From: Mycobacteroides sp. LB1
GTDB taxonomy: Bacteria > Actinomycetota > Actinomycetes > Mycobacteriales > Mycobacteriaceae
Assembly: GCF_013449725.1 (NCBI RefSeq)
Contig: NZ_JACCFF010000003.1
Span: forward strand, 434,001 to 498,000
Length of the DNA: 64,000 nt
Reading direction: 5' to 3'
Under the pieces are notes generated by a model. The model did no database searches. It saw only the letters and a list, made by a program, of their open reading frames with translations, and was not told where the DNA came from. Below, one piece after another: positions 60,492-64,000 of the stretch. How positions within the stretch are numbered: position 1 is the stretch's first letter; every line of letters starts with the position of its first letter. The translations under genes and the position numbers were made by a program.

Positions 60492-60877
60492 GCCGCAATG
60501 TGCGGCACAGCCGCGATGAGCCCGTCTGGATCGGTGACGCTGAGCAGTAGTTGGCGAATGGTGCCGGCGGTCCACGGTGCGTTCTTCGGTTTCATAGGCG
60601 TGAAGCGGATTTCGACGATGCCATCTCGTGAGCCATTGACCAGCCAGCCGTCCCCGGAGGCATGAACACCCCACGCCATAGGCCTCTCCGGGACGTGCTT
60701 GGCGGAAGTGATTGACGTGAGCGGGATCTGGATGGAAAAGGCCCATCCGTTCTTGACGGTCAGCATCCCGTCGGCAACCCGGATGACAGTGCGGTTGGGG
60801 CCTAGCCACAGTGCCGTGGCAAGCGGTAGGTACCAGCGGTCATAGCGCAGCGCGAAGTCTGTGGATGACAGTGCCAT
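60488..60877 (-). CDS. Conserved hypothetical protein, 129 residues
   Basis: A small protein without signal peptide or membrane helix. Alternating hydrophobic residues (WYLPLATALWLG, TVIRVADGMLTVKNGWAFSIQIPLTSI) suggest a beta-rich PH-like fold. Its stop overlaps the next gene's possible start, so it is probably co-transcribed with the deiminase-like gene. Function is unknown. The 207 bases before its start, shared with the divergent aquaporin gene, show no clear element. Confidence 0.7.
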   Translation of the reverse strand: MALSSTDFALRYDRWYLPLATALWLGPNRTVIRVADGMLTVKNGWAFSIQIPLTSITSAKHVPERPMAWGVHASGDGWLVNGSRDGIVEIRFTPMKPKNAPWTAGTIRQLLLSVTDPDGLIAAVPHIAA

Positions 60878-61084
60878 ACCGCCACGATACTCGAATCAGC
60901 AAATATCGAACCATGCTCTTCGGTGAGGTTGTCAGTCCTCCCCGGGCCGATTGAGCTATTGGGCCATACCAGATTTCGTGACTCAACTGTTTCTGTGATG
61001 TGGCTGTGGATTTCGACTCAGCGTTGGTACTAATCAAGATCACATACGCATCGCGTGAGTTCTTCCGAACGAAGGGATCCGATT

Positions 61085-61849
61085 GTGACCAAGATGAGTA
61101 CGAAACTATTGGCCGAATTCTTCGGCACTTTCTGGCTGGTTTTCGGCGGTTGTGGCAGCGCGATTTTCGCGGCCAAGAATGTCGCCGATGCCGGTGAGGG
61201 CAACACGGGCGCGATTCAGTTGGGGATCGGCTTCCTGGGCGTGGCCCTGGCTTTCGGATTGACTGTCGTGACAATGGCTTACGCCGTTGGTCACATTTCG
61301 GGTGGGCACTTCAACCCGGCGGTCACGTTGGGCGCGGTGATCAGTGGTCGGCTTCCGGCCAAGGAACTGCCGGGCTACTGGGTGGCGCAGGTGGTCGGTG
61401 GACTCGTGGCGGGTACCGCTTTGTGGTTTATCGCCAGAGGCAAGCCCGGCTTCGAGGCCACCGGCAATATGGCGGCCAACGGGTATGGCGAGCATTCGCC
61501 CGACCATTACTCACTTGCGGCGGTTGTGGTGGCCGAGATCGTGCTGACCGCTATCTTCCTCATGGTGATCCTCGGCGCCACCGACGATCGTGCCCCAAAG
61601 GGTTTTGGTCCGCTCGCAATTGGTTTGTGCCTCACACTGATTCATCTCATCTCGATCCCCATTAGTAACACCTCGGTGAATCCTGCGCGCTCGACCGGTG
61701 TCGCCTTCTTCAACGGTGGTGCCGCGCCGGGGCAGCTGTGGGTGTTCTGGCTGGCGCCCTTGATTGGTGGCTTGGTCGGCGGAGTGCTCTACCCGTTGTT
61801 ATTCGAGAGCGGGAAGTTTGCACCTGCGGGAGGTGCCGACAAGCGTTGA
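61085..61849 (+). CDS. aqpZ: Aquaporin (AqpZ-type)
   Basis: Water channel of 254 residues with six transmembrane helices and both NPA half-helices: [10 protein letters not shown] near residue 77 and [10 protein letters not shown] near 200. The selectivity filter appears to be Phe, His, Thr and Arg, as in water-selective channels. GTG 61085 is preferred because GAAGGG lies eight bases upstream; ATG 61094 is an alternative. Confidence 0.94.
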   Translation: MTKMSTKLLAEFFGTFWLVFGGCGSAIFAAKNVADAGEGNTGAIQLGIGFLGVALAFGLTVVTMAYAVGHISGGHFNPAVTLGAVISGRLPAKELPGYWVAQVVGGLVAGTALWFIARGKPGFEATGNMAANGYGEHSPDHYSLAAVVVAEIVLTAIFLMVILGATDDRAPKGFGPLAIGLCLTLIHLISIPISNTSVNPARSTGVAFFNGGAAPGQLWVFWLAPLIGGLVGGVLYPLLFESGKFAPAGGADKR

Positions 61850-61868
61850 TCGTGCCGCGCCGAACAGG

Positions 61869-63173
61869 TCAGGTGTACCAGCGCCTGGCGTGTTCGGCGT
61901 GCGTCGGCAGGTAGGCGCCGGGACCGAAGTGTTTGTCGTAGAAGTCCAGGTCGATGTTCTGTGCCTGCAGATACATGAGGACGTGCACGGTGGGAACGGT
62001 GCCGGGAATCTTCCCGAAGGTGTCGTATACGTACGAGGCCTGGACCGTCACGATCTCCTGGATCGCCTCGGCAGGCAGGGCGGCCGATCGCACCTTGCGT
62101 GAATCCACCCAGGCGCCCGGGGTGTCCGGATGGAAGGGGCCGCTGGGGCCATACTTGCGCTCGATGTACTTCTCCACGCCGGCCGCGACCGTCGGCACGT
62201 GTGGCGGGCTGAGGGTTTCGAAGAATCCGGACAGACCGGTGGCGTTCGGGAATGGCCAGCGATCGTCGTTGTCCGAATGGAACCCGATACCGGGGGCGCG
62301 CGGGTCACCGGAGCCGCCGAGCACCGACAGCCGGTCGAGCCCGTCGAACATCCAGCCGCCAAGTCCGAGCGCTTGGAGCAGCAGCACCCCGTTGTGCGTG
62401 GCGGTGGCGAGTTCGGCACTGGCCTCGGTGAGTGTGTACTGCTCGACGAAGGACAGCGGAATCGGATCATCGTAATTCCTTAGACCGCTGAACTTTTCAG
62501 TGCCGGGGATGCTCCGGTTGTTGATGTCGTCGTAGACGAGGTAGCCGTTGGCGGCGAAGAAGGACAGGTTGGCAATCAGGTGCTCGGCTAGATCGGCCAC
62601 CGGGAAGGCAAGCAGGCTGCCCGGGTGGTTGCCGATCCAGGTGTTGTGCCCCTCCATATAGGGCTCTTCCCGTGGCAGCTCCAGGCGCTTATCGGAGATC
62701 CGCACATACGAGTCGGCGGTGTGGGTGATCCAGTCCTCGATGGTGTCGAAGTCCTGTGGCGGTTCGTCGCGGGTGGGCAGCAGGTAGATCCCGGTGTCGT
62801 CGGTGAAGAAGAGCTGACTGGTGTGGAAGCCTGCTGCCGACGGGAAAGCGCGGCCGGTTGCGCTGCCGGAGTAGTTCGGGAACGCGGGGGCGTATCCGGG
62901 GTGATGCGTGATGCCGTAGTGCCACCCTGTCACGCCTCCGACCACTGAAAGGATCAGTGCCCGTTCGACTTCCGATATCGGGGTAATGGGATGCCTACTG
63001 GTGAAAGCGAGTGGACCGTCGGGGATGCGTCCGCCGAGTGGGAAGCGTCGCGACCGGCGTCCGGTGATTGCCGCCAGCAGCGGGAACTGGGTGGCCTGCG
63101 TCAGGGCTTCGCGTTCGCGGTCGGATATCTGCAGCGATGAGCCGCTTGGGCGAAGAGCATCAGCTGGGGCCAT
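61869..63173 (-). CDS. Conserved protein, possibly nitroreductase-like
   Basis: A 434-residue protein whose function I do not recognise with confidence. The segment FPLGGRIPDGPLAFTSRHPI, then ISEVERALILSVVGG and GRAFPSAAGFHTSQLFF recalls nitroreductase-fold/SagB-type flavoproteins (R-S-R..., PSAG-like motif). The second half has no motif I can name. There is no signal peptide. Residues 6-13 (ALRPSGSS) are encoded by an antisense copy of the dispersed repeat, as in fadE34. Confidence 0.7.
   Translation of the reverse strand: MAPADALRPSGSSLQISDREREALTQATQFPLLAAITGRRSRRFPLGGRIPDGPLAFTSRHPITPISEVERALILSVVGGVTGWHYGITHHPGYAPAFPNYSGSATGRAFPSAAGFHTSQLFFTDDTGIYLLPTRDEPPQDFDTIEDWITHTADSYVRISDKRLELPREEPYMEGHNTWIGNHPGSLLAFPVADLAEHLIANLSFFAANGYLVYDDINNRSIPGTEKFSGLRNYDDPIPLSFVEQYTLTEASAELATATHNGVLLLQALGLGGWMFDGLDRLSVLGGSGDPRAPGIGFHSDNDDRWPFPNATGLSGFFETLSPPHVPTVAAGVEKYIERKYGPSGPFHPDTPGAWVDSRKVRSAALPAEAIQEIVTVQASYVYDTFGKIPGTVPTVHVLMYLQAQNIDLDFYDKHFGPGAYLPTHAEHARRWYT
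63135..63158 (+). repeat. Dispersed repeat, variant copy upstream of arr
   Basis: CGATGAGCCGCTTGGGCGAA differs from the consensus at two positions; the flanking ATCAGC also fits. It points at arr, 159 bases downstream, and overlaps codons 6-13 of the opposite-strand gene. Confidence 0.8.
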
Positions 63174-63244
63174 GGATCAAGCCGACCACTGAGTGGTTGC
63201 GGGGTCAACCTTTTGGCTTGTCCCCTTTCAAAATATGGCACGAA

Positions 63245-63267
63245 GGGGGGCTTGCGGCAAGCCCCCC
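63245..63267 (+). promoter_or_regulatory. Rifamycin-associated element (RAE) upstream of arr
   Basis: A perfect hairpin of GGGGGGCTTG, loop CGG and CAAGCCCCCC. Its central 19 bases (63247-63265, GGGGCTTGCGGCAAGCCCC) equal the rifamycin-associated element described upstream of rifamycin-inactivating genes in actinobacteria, which is needed for induction by rifamycins. It lies 50 bases before the arr start. Confidence 0.93.
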
Positions 63268-63317
63268 AACGCGGCGCACAATCCTGCGACCACGAATTTC
63301 GACTGATAGGACCTGGT

Positions 63318-63743
63318 ATGACGATGCCGAACTTTTTCGAGGCGCACGAGTCGGGTGCGTACTTCCATGGCACCAAGGCCGACCTTGAGATAGGCGATCT
63401 GCTGATGCCCGGGCATCTGTCGAACTACGAGGAGGACCGCATCATGAACCACGTCTACGTGACGAAGACATTGATTGGCGCGGGGTTGGCGGCCGAGATG
63501 GCCAAAGGTGAGGGCAGAGGCCATGTCTACATTGTGGAACCGGAGGGCACCCTCGAAGATGACCCGAACGTGACGGACAAGAAGTTCCCTGGGAATCCGA
63601 CCCATTCTTACCGCACCCGGGAACCCGTGCGTATCGTCGGCGAGGTCGCGGACTGGGTGGGGCCCCCGCCCGAATTCATGGAAACCTTCCGGGCAGGGCT
63701 GGCTGATCTTCAGCGCAAGGGAAACGCCGTCATCTATGACTAA
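63318..63743 (+). CDS. arr: Rifampicin ADP-ribosyltransferase (Arr)
   Basis: Transfers ADP-ribose from NAD to the C23 hydroxyl of rifampicin, inactivating it. The 141-residue protein has the Arr hallmarks YFHGTKADLEIGDLL at the start, EEDRIMNHVYVTKTL, and the DKKFPGNPTHSYRT block. The M. abscessus chromosomal arr explains much of that species' intrinsic rifampicin resistance. A RAE precedes it, so expression should rise in the presence of rifamycins. Confidence 0.97.
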   Translation: MTMPNFFEAHESGAYFHGTKADLEIGDLLMPGHLSNYEEDRIMNHVYVTKTLIGAGLAAEMAKGEGRGHVYIVEPEGTLEDDPNVTDKKFPGNPTHSYRTREPVRIVGEVADWVGPPPEFMETFRAGLADLQRKGNAVIYD

Positions 63744-63760
63744 AACACGACTAGATACGG

Positions 63761-64000
63761 CTACGCCGTGCGCCGCACCTTCAGCGCCTCGGTGATCAAC
63801 GGAACCTGAAACGGCAACCGCGCGATGGCCCCGATGCGAAGCGGCCATGGCTTGTCCCACCACTGCCGCACCATGTTGATGTTCGCGGGGAAGACGGCGA
63901 GGAAGAGCAGCGCCGCGATGGTGCCGCCCAATCGTCGCGTGCGTGGTTCCAGTAGCAGTGCACCGGTGCCCAGTTCGGCGACTCCCGAGGCATAGGTGTA
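63761..64000 (-). CDS. DoxX-like membrane protein (5' end outside window)
   Basis: The last 79 codons of a minus-strand gene run from the window edge to a TAG at 63761. The translation contains GVAELGTGALLLEPRTRR, a hydrophobic helix (IAALLFLAVFPANINM) and a basic end (LITEALKVRRTA), resembling the C-terminal part of small DoxX-family membrane proteins. It is convergent with arr. Family assignment is tentative because the N-terminal half is missing. Confidence 0.65.
   Translation of the reverse strand, partial: YTYASGVAELGTGALLLEPRTRRLGGTIAALLFLAVFPANINMVRQWWDKPWPLRIGAIARLPFQVPLITEALKVRRTA

Overview
The window is high-GC chromosomal DNA from a rapidly growing mycobacterium. Lsr2, KstR, MhuD, LpqE, LpqF, DisA and CarD homologues together with a chromosomal arr gene point to the Mycobacteroides (M. 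abscessus/M. chelonae) group; the species cannot be fixed from the sequence alone. Much of the gene order follows the M. tuberculosis stretch from ftsH (Rv3610c) to hsaB (Rv3567c), with lineage-specific insertions. I saw no tRNA, rRNA, prophage, insertion sequence or CRISPR array.

Layout. 1-11064: ftsH (5' end cut by the window), then the folate genes folE-folP-folB-folK, two membrane proteins, a DUF2520 protein, panC-panD-coaX and lysS. 11227-14420: lsr2 and clpC, closed by a strong hairpin. 14427-19661: an inserted B12/cobalt block, with a FecCD-type ABC transporter and cbtBA transcribed away from two back-to-back cobalamin riboswitches. 19670-26509: a DUF2236 oxygenase-like protein, lpqF-mhuD, a hydrolase, a GlxA-type regulator, mutY and carbonic anhydrase. 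26655-32143: an LCP-family protein, a Rv3587c-like protein, disA, a thioesterase and radA. 32536-36595: a ferredoxin reductase/fatty-acid desaturase pair, two secreted MmpS-like proteins and lpqE. 36957-42783: carD-ispD-ispF-cysS-rlmB, a phosphodiesterase and pxpA. 42802-45356: a zinc-type ABC transporter (znuABC-like) under a Zur/Fur-like operator. 45399-49800: two short-chain dehydrogenases and a trehalose-phosphatase/GH15 fusion. 49877-57644: sterol catabolism (kstR, fadE34, kshB, hsaA, hsaC, hsaB) with KstR operators. 57805-64000: fmdB/fmdA, an agmatine-deiminase-like lipoprotein, an aquaporin, an unrecognised protein, the rifampicin ADP-ribosyltransferase arr behind a rifamycin-associated element, and a DoxX-like fragment.

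The most striking unexplained signal is a short dispersed repeat, GGATGAGCCGCTTGCGCGAA plus a few conserved bases, with eight recognisable copies and one degenerate tandem copy. In every copy the repeat points at the start of the next gene on its own strand. It sometimes supplies the stop codon of the upstream gene, once forms a 14-codon mini-ORF that joins znuA to znuC through ATGA overlaps at both ends, and elsewhere has been absorbed into the ends of coding sequences. The architecture recalls the MIRUs of M. tuberculosis, but the sequence and size differ.

Other points of note are the absence of hsaD from its usual place between hsaA and hsaC, the paired cobalamin riboswitches, a family of long hairpins just after stop codons, and the OtsB-GH15 fusion.
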